NCBI GenBank assembly: GCA_903632075.3
Contig: CAHIKZ030001198.1
Coordinates: 281,001 to 345,000 of the forward strand
Origin: Acanthosepion pharaonis
Taxonomy: Eukaryota; Mollusca; Cephalopoda; Sepiida; Sepiidae
Reading direction: 5' to 3'
Length of the DNA: 64,000 bases
The notes beneath the pieces were generated by a model that saw nothing but the letters and a program-made list of their open reading frames with translations, was not told the origin of the DNA and did not search any database. This document shows, piece after piece, positions 35,801 through 45,377 of this stretch (position 1 is the stretch's first letter; every line of letters begins with the position of its first letter). A program made the translations under genes and the position numbers.

Positions 35801-38800
35801 CTTTATTATTTTGTCTATAGCTCTTTGGAATGAAGCAGCCCCTTTTTTGACCCCAAACAAAATTCTGCAGAACTGGAACAAGCGACCATTCACCTCAAAA
35901 GTAGTGTATTTTCTATTCAATACATTAAGCGGCACTTGGTGGTAGGCACTCTTGAGGTCGAATATAGAAAAAACAACACTGTATCTAGCAAAGTCAATGA
36001 TCATTTTATCAATTCTTAGTAGAGGATAAACGTCCAGTTCTGTATACATATTTATCATTTGTGAGTCATCTACACACATTCATTTTTTTTTATAATGGTG
36101 AGTGGGGTCCTTTACCACTACCAGCTGGGCTCACCATGGAGAAACACTTTCTTTGATTATGCCTTCAGAAAGCAGGTTCCAAATTTCTTTATTGATGAAG
36201 GACTGATCCTCTTTGTTAAAGTGCCTTGACTTGATAGCAATGGGTTTACAGTTTGGTGATAAATTGGGAACTAGTGAAGGGTTTTCTATCTCTGCTGCAT
36301 TTAAAGCACAAACCTGATGACTACTGTCCACAGTTAATTCAGGCAGAGACCTACCGTATTCGAACATCTTTTTCTGAGGCTGACACAGAAAATCCTGACC
36401 AAGTATCATGTCAGAACATAAATCTTTCAAAACACCTAGACGGGTGGTAACATACGACTAACTGTTAAAGCAAAGGGTTAGATTTACAACTACATAGCTC
36501 CTTGAGTTAGTGTTTAAAGTTTTCTGAGCCATGATGATACCCTTTCTGGACAGGTGGACATCCAAGTTCATTTCTGGCACATCTCTTTTGCTGATATAAC
36601 TATCAGTCCTACAGGAATCGAGTACAGCATTTAGGGTTTTTTTATTAACTACTACATGTGTTGCAGCAAGATAGAGCTCGCATGATACATTAGCAAGCGT
36701 GGTCAGTATATGAGGACCAGACACTGCTAACGAAGCATTTTTTACAAGTAGCTCCGTGATTAGGACAGTGGTCCTGTGAATGGTAAGCAAATCCACAAAA
36801 AAAGCATTTGAATTTGGCTTGCTAAGTCATGGCTATTGCTGGTTCAACTGAAAATTCCTCACATACCTTGGAGAGGGGGGGTCAGAGTTGACTATCGCTG
36901 CCATTTGTGCTTCTGGGGCAGTTTATAAGTCATTATTTCTTTGTGCTAAATCCAGTGCAGATGCTCGAGTGTAAGCTGTTTGTAGATCTAGGGTTTTATT
37001 TTCTAAGAGACACTACTGTATGAAATGCAAACTTAAGCCTGAAATGAAGGTGTCTCTCATAGCTTCATTACCTCATTCCTCAGCAGTGTGGTCTTTGAAA
37101 TTGCAATTTCTTTTCAGCTTTTCTAGTTCTCCAAAAAATCCGTCCAGAGACTCTCCCAACTTCTGTTGTTTTGTGGCCAACAGGTGCCTTGCAAACACCT
37201 GGTTGCGCGTTTTAATAAGTAAAGTGTCCAAATTTCTCATAGCCACAGCAAAGTCTGCACATCCTTCAAATATACCCAAATACACTGGGATTTATACAAC
37301 TCAAAGGAACCTGGTATTTGTTTGATATTCTTTCCTGGTAATCATCTGTATAGTTTAGTAGAAAAGTTCACCAATGGTTTGACAGCCAAGCATTTTGGCT
37401 TTCATGCTGTTTCCATGCTAGATTTTATCTACGCATTTAGTTGAATAAATTGTAGTAATTGTAAGAGTAAACAGAGCTCAGGACAACAGTAAAAGTGCTA
37501 AGCTTTATTCAACTAAACAAAACTCAGCTACAAAAGGAAAATAGGAGTTACAATTTAAATACCCAACTGGGGTGAGTCCATTGCTTGTACATAGGGAACA
37601 TAGGGATACTACTATCACAAGGAGTAATTGATTTTTTTGAGCCACTGAAGAGATGAAGAATATTATGAAAATAATTAATGATGGTTATTACCTATTAATT
37701 GATATTTATTACATATTAATACATATTAATTGATGAGGTTTGTGCAGCTGAGAATGTTTCATAATCAGAATTCAGTTAATCATTGATGTATGCAAGTCAT
37801 TGCATATTCAAATCAATTAGCCAAGAACATTTTCTTATTTTGTTAATGAAAATAAAATAAATATTAAATGTATTTCATTTCTGTCTTTCTTCTCTTTTTT
37901 TCCTGATTAGAACAGATAATATTTTGTGTATCATGTAACCAAAAAAAAATTAAAAAATACCAAAATTTTTTTAATGGACTTAAAAAAAATAAAGAAAAGA
38001 AAAATTTATTGTGCTTTGGGCATTAAATAAAATCAACATGGGCCATATCTTGGCCAGCTCTGATCTCAAGTAACAAGAAAAAAATAAATTTGTGCTAAAG
38101 CTATTACTAACAAAAGCGAGAAAACATGGGAAAATTACAATGGCTGCTGGAGCTTCAAGTCTTGCTGTCATTCACAATGCATTCAATCTGCTGTTGAATA
38201 CTGCCAATAATAACACAGCAATCTGTATTATTAGTAAAAAGTCAACAGGGGTAGCAGAAATGCTAGAATAATGATCGGTGTTAATAAGTAATAATTGGAT
38301 AATGTCTCACAAAGTTGCTTTTGAGACAGTCAATTGAACGCTTAGAGATATTGGGGCGGGGGGGTCGACAAATGTTCCTTTTAGACAAGTAATGGTCATT
38401 GTAAGGAGAAGATAAATACTGCCACTGATTTGAAAGAAGTCTGTCAAAGCAGAAGTGTCCAGAAATCATTAGATTTGTGGAAATTTGTCAAGAACTTTAA
38501 ACTAGAAACAAAGACGAGCTCACCCTTCCAATGATAAATGCTCAACTGCTTTTGTTGGGACATTGTCGCAAATTGGTGAAGAAGCAGTTGCAGCTGATTG
38601 TGATGGTGAAATAGCAATGGGTAAAATATATATCATCAACTGATGATCTCAAAGGTAACATCTTCCCCAGCATTTAACACAGATGTCATCATCACCAATA
38701 CGTGAGTGAAAGTGCAATACTTGCACCAACCAATCAGGTTGTTAAGAGGCTCAATAATAAAATCTTTCAACAGTTGCAGGAAAATGTAAAAATATGTCTT

Positions 38801-41800
38801 TTTTTAAAATTCAAACAAAACTTTGGATTAACTGAATTGAATTTATTAACAGCCATCTAGTATGCCACTAAAGAAAGGTCCACAGATTCTTTTCTTAGGA
38901 ACTTGGATTTTTCACAAATGTACTTTGATACAAGGCTGGTAATCAAACAGCTGTAATCATATCTAATCAAAGCAATAATACAAACAGGTTGGGCTGCTGA
39001 TGAGGATATGATCATTTCAAGAATTCTAATTACCCTCAATGACATCCTATTTGATTTCAAAAGGTTGCAGTTCTCAGTTCAGGATAAGTTTTGCCATGTC
39101 CATCAACAAATCTCAGGGACAAACATTAAAGGTGGCAGGATTCCTGCTTTTTACATGGCTAAAAGTATATTGCTACATAGGAAGACAAAGAACACTGTTT
39201 ATCAAGAAACTGCTGTAAGTTATATGAATTATTTTTGACATTGATTTTTCATCTAATTGTGCAGAGGAACCTTTACCATCTATCACAATAAAGTTAAACA
39301 ATTTTTTGATTGTGAAGCAAGATTTACAATGTTAAACGTTTTTGCTTTCCATTAACTTTTGTTCTCATAAAAAAATTCAGAGAACTCCAACACATCTTGT
39401 TTCAAAAATTAGCATATCACTATTCACACTCAGGCAAAATATAAACATTCCTTAGCTATGAGGACAACTCATGTTAGCTTAAGTGCATATAATCATTCTA
39501 CCATAGTGTTAATTTTTATTCTTTTTTAGGTAACACACAAAGTTTTGCTTGTATTATATAGATTTCTCTACATTTTATACATTAGTAATATAGTCAAGTG
39601 AATTTTAATAAATAAATATTTAAGAGCGCACACTTTTTCCAATATTCAATTAAATTTCTGTATCTTAAACTGCAGTCATGTCCATAGAAGTATATTTTAT
39701 TCAAGGTTCATGAAAGAAATTTACTGGAGACCTCACTGAAATATTGATGCCTATTAAACCAGTGCACTCTATCTGTACTGCGATTTTTATTATTGATAAA
39801 GTCTAAGTTATTATTATAATAATTGAATGTGACAGCCCATTATTCTTGGCCTATCTCAGGGTTTGAGGACACCAGCTGACTAAGAATAAAATTTTGCAGA
39901 CCGTTTTCATTTTAATGACTTTTGCAGCCTAATAGCTACAGATTAAATAGTTTATCAACTTATATTTGGCTTAGTGAACAATTAAGTCCTAATATCTATG
40001 TCTTCTTTACAAGCACTTTAAATTATTAAATTCTTTTATTGCTGTATCAGGAGATGAAAGAAATTAAAAAAGAGGAAAAGAATTCAAATGACTTACTGGT
40101 TCTATGCTGTCATTGAGCAAAATATCCTTCATAAATGACTGAAAAAATTGATGCATGGTATTAACAAGTTGCAAGGAAAAGTTGCTGTTTAGAGGGACGT
40201 TCTTAGAAATCTCAATAATGTTGTTGACACTATGCTTCACACTGGGGATGTTAATTCTGGTTGGGTCTGCAAGAAGAAAGTGCAAGCTGTTTTCTATAGT
40301 CTTCAATATAGGTAGGTGGTCAGCCTTGTCCATCAGTTTGGGCTCTTGAAGAAGGGCCAAGGAGGATTTTAAATGGTAAGTACATTGCAGGAAATTGGTG
40401 TGAAATGCTGTGTAATTTTCTGTTGGCTGGCCTGAACAAGGTGGTGTTAGGAAAACACTTGAATCAGTATCTGAAGAAAAAAAAAAGGAAATACTTTTTA
40501 ACTTATTTTTGAAAAAAGGTTCCAAGAAGGTTTTATAACAATATTTTCAAAGAGAGGTAAAAATGACAAAAAGATTGTAATAAATAAAATGGAAAATTAT
40601 TGTCCCTATCTTTGTTGTTATTAATACATTTTCAGCCATTGTACCCTCTGGTGCATGAAAAAAATTTCAAACTGAACCCTATATTTAATCTATGGGGGTA
40701 GATGTCCTTATACCACTGCCTATGTCTAGGGATATCTTATCTAGTTCTTATTTAGTACTGCTCAATTATTGCTCACCCTATTTACACTGAGTTCAATTCT
40801 GTACTGCCCGGTCCAGAGATTGATCTCACACTTACTATGTTGCCAAATTCATAAACCAATACTTTAATCCACTAAGCCATTATCCCAGGGGATAATCCCA
40901 AATGTGGAACTTAAGCCTAATCTGCCTGTTGCTGAGACTGCTGCTGCTTGACTATATTCACCAAGATTTCTCTGCTTTTTTAAACTGATGCTGTTACTGT
41001 TGAAGCCTTGCTGTCATTTTTTCTTCCTTTTTTTTTTTTTTTAAAAAAATTAATGGCTTTCATATTATTTATTTCTATGCTAGGAATACTAAGGAGGTTC
41101 TCAAAGCCTAACATCTGTCTGTGCTGATTCTTTCAAACATATCAATTTCCAGTGTTCTTCTGTCTAGTATTCTTACTTCATTTCACAGGAGTTGGTGACA
41201 ACCCTTTTATGTCCATGATTTCTTTGTCTCACTCCTAATTATGGTTTTTCAGTGTGGCACTAGCCTTACTTTTTGGGAGTGGCAGATTTCATTTTTTGCA
41301 TTTTTTTGACCGCAACTGCAAGGGATGGAACACACACATTTCTCATTCACATGACCTTCTGTGTTAGGCTTGACCCAGCAGAGATTTCTCTGTAAGGCCA
41401 AGTTCCTTCTGAATATTGTCCTGATGTTGTAAGGACTGCTGATCTTTCCAATAAGCTCTTGATGTAAGGGAGTCTGTGGCAGTTTTTCAGTCCTCTTCCT
41501 TGTCCCGTCTGTTTCTGCTGATGTTTTGTTTGCAGGGTAGTTGTTATTCTGAACAGTACTAAATAAGAACTAGATATAGTCAGTGGAATGAGAACAATCT
41601 ACCAACATAGATTAAATAAAGGGTTCAGTTTGAAATTCCCTGAAGGTTACCTGGATTAACAAGCACCTAATGAAGGCCAGCAAGAACAATGGCACAATGG
41701 CCAAAGTGTTGTGATAACAACAAAGATGAGAACATTAGTCTGAATGTAAATAATATAAATAATGATAACTCCTCATTCCAGAAATTCAGACAGAACAGAA

Positions 41801-42038
41801 ATGGAAAACTAAAAATATTTGATATATCTCATAATAGTCAATTATTGCCATATCCTCTTTTACTCACATCACATTTATTCATAACTATTTTAACAGTAAT
41901 CCTCTACCTTGAATGGCTCTTCTGCCTTGTATTAAGTGAAATTTAGTATAAGAAAAATTAATCCTGACCTGGAAAATATGTACTGAAAATTTATCCTGTC
42001 TTGAATAATGTATACTTACTTTTTATACTAAATTTTAC

Positions 42039-42069
<31 letters not shown>

Positions 42070-45000
42070 GACTAGTTTATCTACAGTGCGCCATGGATAA
42101 ATTGTCACCATTTCATATTTTTAATTTTGCACATGCTCATTGTCTGTTTTTGTTGACTGCGCTGTATAGAAGGGTCAGTTGTGAACCATCTGTGAGAAAA
42201 ATAGCACCATGACAAAATTCACTCAACCAGAAATTTGGAAACGGCATGATGTACTGCCTGATATTTGTGCCAGAAGCTCCAATATGAACATTTCAGAGTG
42301 TTTGGGTGTCAATCTGAGGAGAGTACAAAAGATTCAGGAAGAGATAGAGGAGTCTGATGGTGATTATGAAGATATAGCAGCTCAGAAAACTCACTCTGAT
42401 CATTCTGATAAGAAAAGAACTCCCAAATTTGTTGGTGAGGACCTCAAACTCAACATGAAGGCCTACATCAAGTGCTTTGAGGCAGTAATGTTGCCCTGGG
42501 TCAAGATGGTGGCTGCTGGAAGCCCTTATGTCTGGCAACAGGACTCTGCACCATGCTATACAAGCAAGAGAACCCAGTCATGGCTGTCAGACAACTTCTG
42601 TGACCACATTACCCCTTACATATAACTACCTAACTCTGCAGACTATGTGTGGGACGCAGTTAAGTGAGAAACCAGCAAAACTCCTTATAACACCAAAAGA
42701 TGAACTGAAGGCAAGGATTATGGCAGCATTCAGCAACTTAAACAAGGAGACTGTTCAAAAGAGTTGCAGGAGATTCTGAAGTTGTCTGGAGGTTGTTGTT
42801 GAATCCAATGGCAATTTTATTGAATAAATTTCCTCTTTAGTATTTCAAGATATTTTTGTGTAATTTTGGTAAATATATCTGTTAAAATATGTCAGTCTTA
42901 TTTTCATTTTTGCTTAATTTAGACAATTTATCCATCACACCCAGTATATATAAAAGTCACAGCATATATGAAATTAATATTTTGTGAAGTCCTTACTATA
43001 ATCAGATTTTCTATATAATTGTAAATTTAAATCTATAAATTTATTTTTACCTTTACTGTTAAACACTACTCTTTTGGAAAGTTGATTTGTTAACCTTTCA
43101 ACTTCTTAAAACATCTTGAAACTGTTTACCATTGTAATGCCACTTGGCCTTGCCAGTACAAAGGAGATAACTTGTTATATCTCTTGCACTTACAATACTA
43201 CATTTTTATTGTTTTGAACAGCTATTTTTAGAATTTTTATAAAACCCAAACATGGATACATTTTCTTTTTTCTTTCCAAGACATGACATCACAAATATTA
43301 AATACTGTTTAGTATATATTTATTAAATTGTTTCTTTACAGGAATAATTTTACATTTACAAGATTATAAAAATATGTGAAACAACTACAATGCAATAAAG
43401 AGATAACTATGAGAACAATCTTTTTTATTCATAAGTTTATAATAATGCCTATAAACTCTAAAACAAGAAAATTTAATGAAAACAAATAATGACAAGTAAC
43501 TGTAATTGAAAAAAAATGATTTTCCAGACATTATACATTTCCTTTTTGTATTATTTTATCTCAGATTATTTTTCATTTTCCAAAGTAAGGGGAGGGGGGG
43601 ATTTAGTTATTTTATATCCATTGCAAAATGAGCAATTATTTTTTATTTAAATTATACTGTTCTATAGTACAGACATTTTTATACATTGATGAATAAAAAA
43701 AATTGTTTTCATAGTTATTTTTTATATGCTAAATAATAAATATTGCATTGTAGTTTCACATATTTTTATAATCTTGGAAATATGTAATTATTATTGTAAA
43801 TAAACAATCTAAAAAATAATGTTTAATATTTTGGATGTCAAGACTCAAGAAAAAGAAAATGTATAAATCCATTTTCACATGTTTGGGTTTTATTAAAATT
43901 CTAAAACTAGTTTTTAAAACAATAAAAATTACAGAGGAAGTATACAGTAACAGTAGTGTCAAGAGAAAAAAACATCCTTTTGACACACTGTTTTCTTGCA
44001 GGTCTATTGTTAAACTTTACCAACCTAAATTTATGTATTTATTAATTAGCAACCTGATCTTCCCTACTTACTAGTGAGATATTCTGCTGTTATGATAGCA
44101 GGAAGCATTACTTGACACCAACAAGCATGTCTTGTGTTATCTCAATGATGCAATATCTCATTAAGTAGTGAGAACAGATTTCTAACACTTTGGGTTTTAT
44201 TTTATGTTAACTTTGTTTAGATATTTTCACTTGTAATGATTTACAAAGGCAAAATTCTTTCTTACATATGCACAGATAAAAATCATAGATTACTCATGTA
44301 GAAAATATAATAAATTGTAAAATTAATTAAATATAGCTGTCATCTTGATAGTACAGGTAAAATGGAGGTGAAATAATGCATAGATGAACTTTATCAACAA
44401 TAAAAACAGCAATCATTTGAATGACAATCTAAACAGCTGTAAAGCATATTTTTTTGGTTTTGTTTATCAGCATATGAACACCTCTATGGGTTATTTAATG
44501 CTTAATTCCAAATATGAAAATTCAAACTTTATAATTCAAGAAAATGATATTATTTCATGATTAAATTATAATTAGCTCCATTTTTTTTTTTTTACCAAAA
44601 ATTCTTACAAAATCATTGATTGAAAACTTGTTTCTTCTTACAAGAAATGAGATTAATCCTTTGAGCCCTGCATTCCTGAACAATTTTAACCCAGAGTCAA
44701 AATTCGCAAATAATTGGTATGTAATGTTTCATGGTAGATATAAAAATAGTTACAAGTGTTTACCCACGGTTCAAGCGGTGGCTGAACATTAAGTCATTTT
44801 TCCCTACCACTGTTCAATTGGTGGCTGGGATTTATATCACTTTTCTCTACTACTGATAAAGCAGTGGTCAGGGCTCAAAGGCTTAATCATAACTTTTTTT
44901 TTGTTTTAAAGGATTCCTAACAGCAAACTGCAGATATGAGTAGATTGAAATTTTCATTGATTATTAATGTCTAGTTAATATTTATGCTTAGCCTTGTATT

Positions 45001-45377
45001 TCATACTTGTGGATCTATTTGCCTAGCCCAATCTCATTTGGTTGACACACCTCATACAACCGATTTTAAAGTAAAAAAAAATAAATAAATAAATTCAAAA
45101 TCATATCCAAATTTAACAATAGATGCCATTATATAAACTGTAAAGAACTTACAAGTATTTGATTGATTAACACTGCAGCTAGCAATTGCCACACATTGCA
45201 ATTGTGTATCTTGTTGCAACTTTTCCAATTCTTGACATTTATCTTCCCATTGCAACATCTGTTCCAAATTCGAAGAGGCTAGACTCTTGGTATAGTCAGA
45301 TGCTGATTGTGCTGCAGGTTTGTTCTTCAGGATTGCAATGGCAACAGAAAGCTTTGCCATGTTCATGTAACTCTGCT
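32407..45377 (-). CDS. MEI4: meiosis-specific protein MEI4 (3 exons)
   Basis: MEI4 acts with REC114 and IHO1 on meiotic chromosome axes to permit SPO11 double-strand breaks. Exons 45377-45153, 40470-40097 and 32802-32407 join in compatible phases to 327 residues from the Met at 45366 (vertebrate MEI4 is about 385). The N-terminus, KLSVAIAILKNKPA, parallels the vertebrate KLALALAIIRSKPA, the conserved helix that contacts REC114. The next exon has LTPPCSGQ and FLQCTYHL. The last has YFENNYYVMSCLAE and ends with YPIFAHSVWYLLALLD, parallel to the vertebrate FPLFTFYLWRVGILL. No stop or frameshift interrupts it. The tail and middle are weakly conserved, as usual for this fast-evolving protein. An extra short 5' exon is possible. 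Confidence 0.88.
33405..33530 (+). repeat. arm of the inverted-arm family (R3)
   Basis: Contains 'ctcatctttgttgtca', 'aacgtttcggcc', 'ccttcttcaggtgg' and 'aaactgaaccct', the left-arm words of the elements at 40590 and 51123. It is the best preserved copy of the gccgaaacgtt core. It is solitary and lies in the MEI4 last intron. Confidence 0.65.
33783..33787. repeat. target site duplication (left), AGGAG
   Basis: Five bases identical to 37620-37624, directly abutting the LTR. Five bp is the usual target duplication for Ty3/Gypsy integrases. Confidence 0.85.
33788..33955 (-). repeat. 3' LTR of Gypsy element
   Basis: 168 bp. It begins tgtagtaattg on the + strand and contains TTTATT, i.e. an AATAAA poly(A) signal in element sense. 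Its inner end reads ta instead of ca, a single change from the other LTR. The adjoining purine-rich agaaacgaagaa (element sense) is a plausible polypurine tract. Confidence 0.9.
33982..34835 (-). pseudogene. Gypsy integrase, broken
   Basis: The first catalytic Asp is visible as SIDFKG near 34780 but in a different frame from the rest. The frame 34707-34150 contains GMPGCIHSDRGVSFMS (second Asp), then YHPTRNVQVERFNSSIWKA (third acidic residue, Glu) and the C-terminal LLESNVTYANIKYPDRRES. A stop at about 34150 is followed by a readable tail ending in PLDRYGW and a TAA at 33982, the likely ancestral Pol end. Confidence 0.85.
34836..35449 (-). pseudogene. Gypsy RNase H and integrase N-terminal remnant
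   Basis: Near 35400-35270 is an ALKAFDQLK...VECDVLA-type RNase H start. The frame at 35156-34836 contains the NYMIKYYPGKENIVPDALS motif that ends RNase H in Ty3/Gypsy Pol, followed by a short spacer and integrase N-terminal sequence. Multiple stops separate the parts. Confidence 0.75.
35450..36430 (-). pseudogene. Gypsy reverse transcriptase, broken
   Basis: The - strand gives ILGQDFL (protease end), the RT entry EGIIKES, motif A SIFDLKSAYHQVPL, and FQFCRILFGVKKGAASFQRA. At the place of the YxDD active site (about 35780) the best frame reads YLYA, so both catalytic Asp codons have changed, and a frame change lies next to it. The connection domain follows (GGGIIKPDPERL). Confidence 0.85.
36458..36839 (-). 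pseudogene. Gypsy zinc-knuckle / protease remnant
   Basis: Near 36810-36740 a cysteine/histidine cluster suggests the nucleocapsid knuckle. Further on, LNAVLDSCRTDSYIS marks the aspartic protease site, where the usual D-S/T-G is DSC, so the catalytic-loop Gly is lost. Frameshifts are present between these blocks. Confidence 0.65.
36840..37285 (-). pseudogene. Gypsy gag remnant
   Basis: The - strand frame from 37285 reads RNQVFARHLLATKQQKLGES and continues LDGFFGELEKLKRNC, a retrotransposon Gag (capsid C-terminal) pattern. In-frame stops near 37072, 37015 and 36930 interrupt the continuation. Gag would form the particle that packages the RNA. Confidence 0.7.
37451..37619 (-). repeat. 5' LTR of Gypsy element
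   Basis: 169 bp, about 94% identical to 33788-33955, with the canonical tg and ca ends preserved. Immediately inside (element sense) comes atttattcaacta; this does not fit a common tRNA 3' end, so I could not name the primer-binding site. Confidence 0.9.
37620..37624. repeat. target site duplication (right), AGGAG
   Basis: Partner of 33783-33787. It follows the ca end of the right LTR directly. Confidence 0.85.
37625..40096. other. MEI4 intron, no gene seen
   Basis: Remainder of the last MEI4 intron. A few short frames (38857-39240) match nothing I recognise. An 'attaattgatatttatta' type local duplication occurs near 37690-37735. Confidence 0.45.
40097..40470 (-). CDS. MEI4: MEI4 middle exon
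   Basis: On the - strand the acceptor cttcag follows a long T run, and the donor is gtaagt after 40097. The first two bases complete the codon opened by the previous exon. It reads TDSSVFLTPPCSGQ, then TNFLQCTYHLKSSL, and ends in frame at NDSIEP. The segment corresponds to the central helical part of MEI4. Confidence 0.85.
40590..41770. mobile_element. inverted-arm element (R3) with tRNA-like centre, long copy
   Basis: The arms 40590-40775 and 41550-41770 are inverted copies, pairing 'tttgttgtta' with 'taacaacaaa', 'aaactgaaccct' with 'agggttcagttt', and 'ctagttcttatttagtactg' with its complement. On the - strand near 40900-40820 a tRNA-like head is seen: 'aatggcttagtggatta' (A-box-like) and 'gtgagatcaatct' (B-box-like). 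The stretch 41000-41540 is not shared with the 51-kb copy and looks like a later insertion, including a T-run at 41028. Confidence 0.7.
42084..42944 (+). mobile_element. internally deleted mariner-type transposon
   Basis: The left end is CAGTGCGCCATGGATAAATT and the reversed right end CTGGGTGTGATGGATAAATT. TA lies on both sides (42082-42083 and 42945-42946), next to an (AT)n tract. The 861-bp element carries one transposase ORF with a central deletion. Same family as 10771-11567, in a MEI4 intron. Confidence 0.9.
42209..42625 (+). pseudogene. mariner transposase with in-frame central deletion
   Basis: The ORF starts MTKFTQPEIWKRHDVLPD, a helix-turn-helix DNA-binding start, and runs through RVQKIQEEIEE to about residue 75. 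It then jumps, in frame, to LKLNMKAYIKCFE and the catalytic-Asp block VWQQDSAPCYTSKRTQ, ending at HITPYI with a stop. Codons beyond the stop still read DYVWDAVK and KDELKARIMAAFSNL up to about 42777. The segment with the first catalytic Asp is missing, so the protein cannot catalyse transposition. It could at most bind element ends. Confidence 0.85.
43190..43960. mobile_element. foldback MITE, family F1, copy 2
   Basis: The arms 43236-43396 and 43742-43900 are inverted copies of each other, about 150 bp each. They pair 'tataaaacccaaacatg' with 'catgtttgggttttat' and 'gtgaaac.actacaatgcaat' with its complement. The right-hand part also matches copy 1 around 23390-23510, including 'tttttaaaacaataaa' and 'gtgtca'. 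The loop (43397-43741) is A+T-rich without an ORF. It lies in a MEI4 intron. Confidence 0.75.
43961..44656. other. MEI4 intron, no gene seen
   Basis: A+T-rich intron DNA between the F1 foldback element and the TTAA-flanked MITE. No supported feature. Confidence 0.4.
44657..44882. mobile_element. TTAA-flanked MITE (piggyBac-type)
   Basis: TTAA lies on both sides (44653-44656 and 44883-44886). The terminal inverted repeats are TCCTTTGAGCCCTG and, reversed, GCCTTTGAGCCCTG. TTAA target duplication is the hallmark of piggyBac transposons. The 226-bp interior has no ORF but holds three related units ('ggttcaagcggtggctg', 'tgttcaattggtggctgg', 'gataaagcagtggtcagg') spaced about 45-55 bases apart. 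It lies in the first visible MEI4 intron. Confidence 0.8.
45153..45377 (-). CDS. MEI4: MEI4 N-terminal exon
   Basis: On the - strand the acceptor-like ttttgtaacag lies just before 45377, and the donor gtaagt follows 45153, leaving one base of a codon. The exon reads QSYMNMAKLSVAIAIL and ends SVNQSNT. In vertebrate MEI4 about six residues precede the Tyr, so either translation starts at one of the two Met codons here (45366 or 45360) or a small upstream exon supplies the start. Confidence 0.85.

Larger units (their letters stand above)
33788..37619 (-). mobile_element. complete-length, inactive Ty3/Gypsy LTR retrotransposon
   Basis: Two direct LTRs (33788-33955 and 37451-37619) enclose gag, protease, RT, RNase H and integrase remnants in Ty3/Gypsy order on the - strand. 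A perfect AGGAG target duplication flanks the element (33783-33787 and 37620-37624), and the outer ends are TG...CA. It sits in the last MEI4 intron, in the same transcriptional direction as MEI4. The LTRs differ at about 10 positions plus one indel over 168 bp (about 94% identical), so insertion is not very recent. Stops and frameshifts in each domain make it non-autonomous. Confidence 0.93.

Noticed and set aside
38480..38640. Protein-like words in the MEI4 intron
   Set aside because: Short frames only, broken by stops in all readings. No family is recognised.
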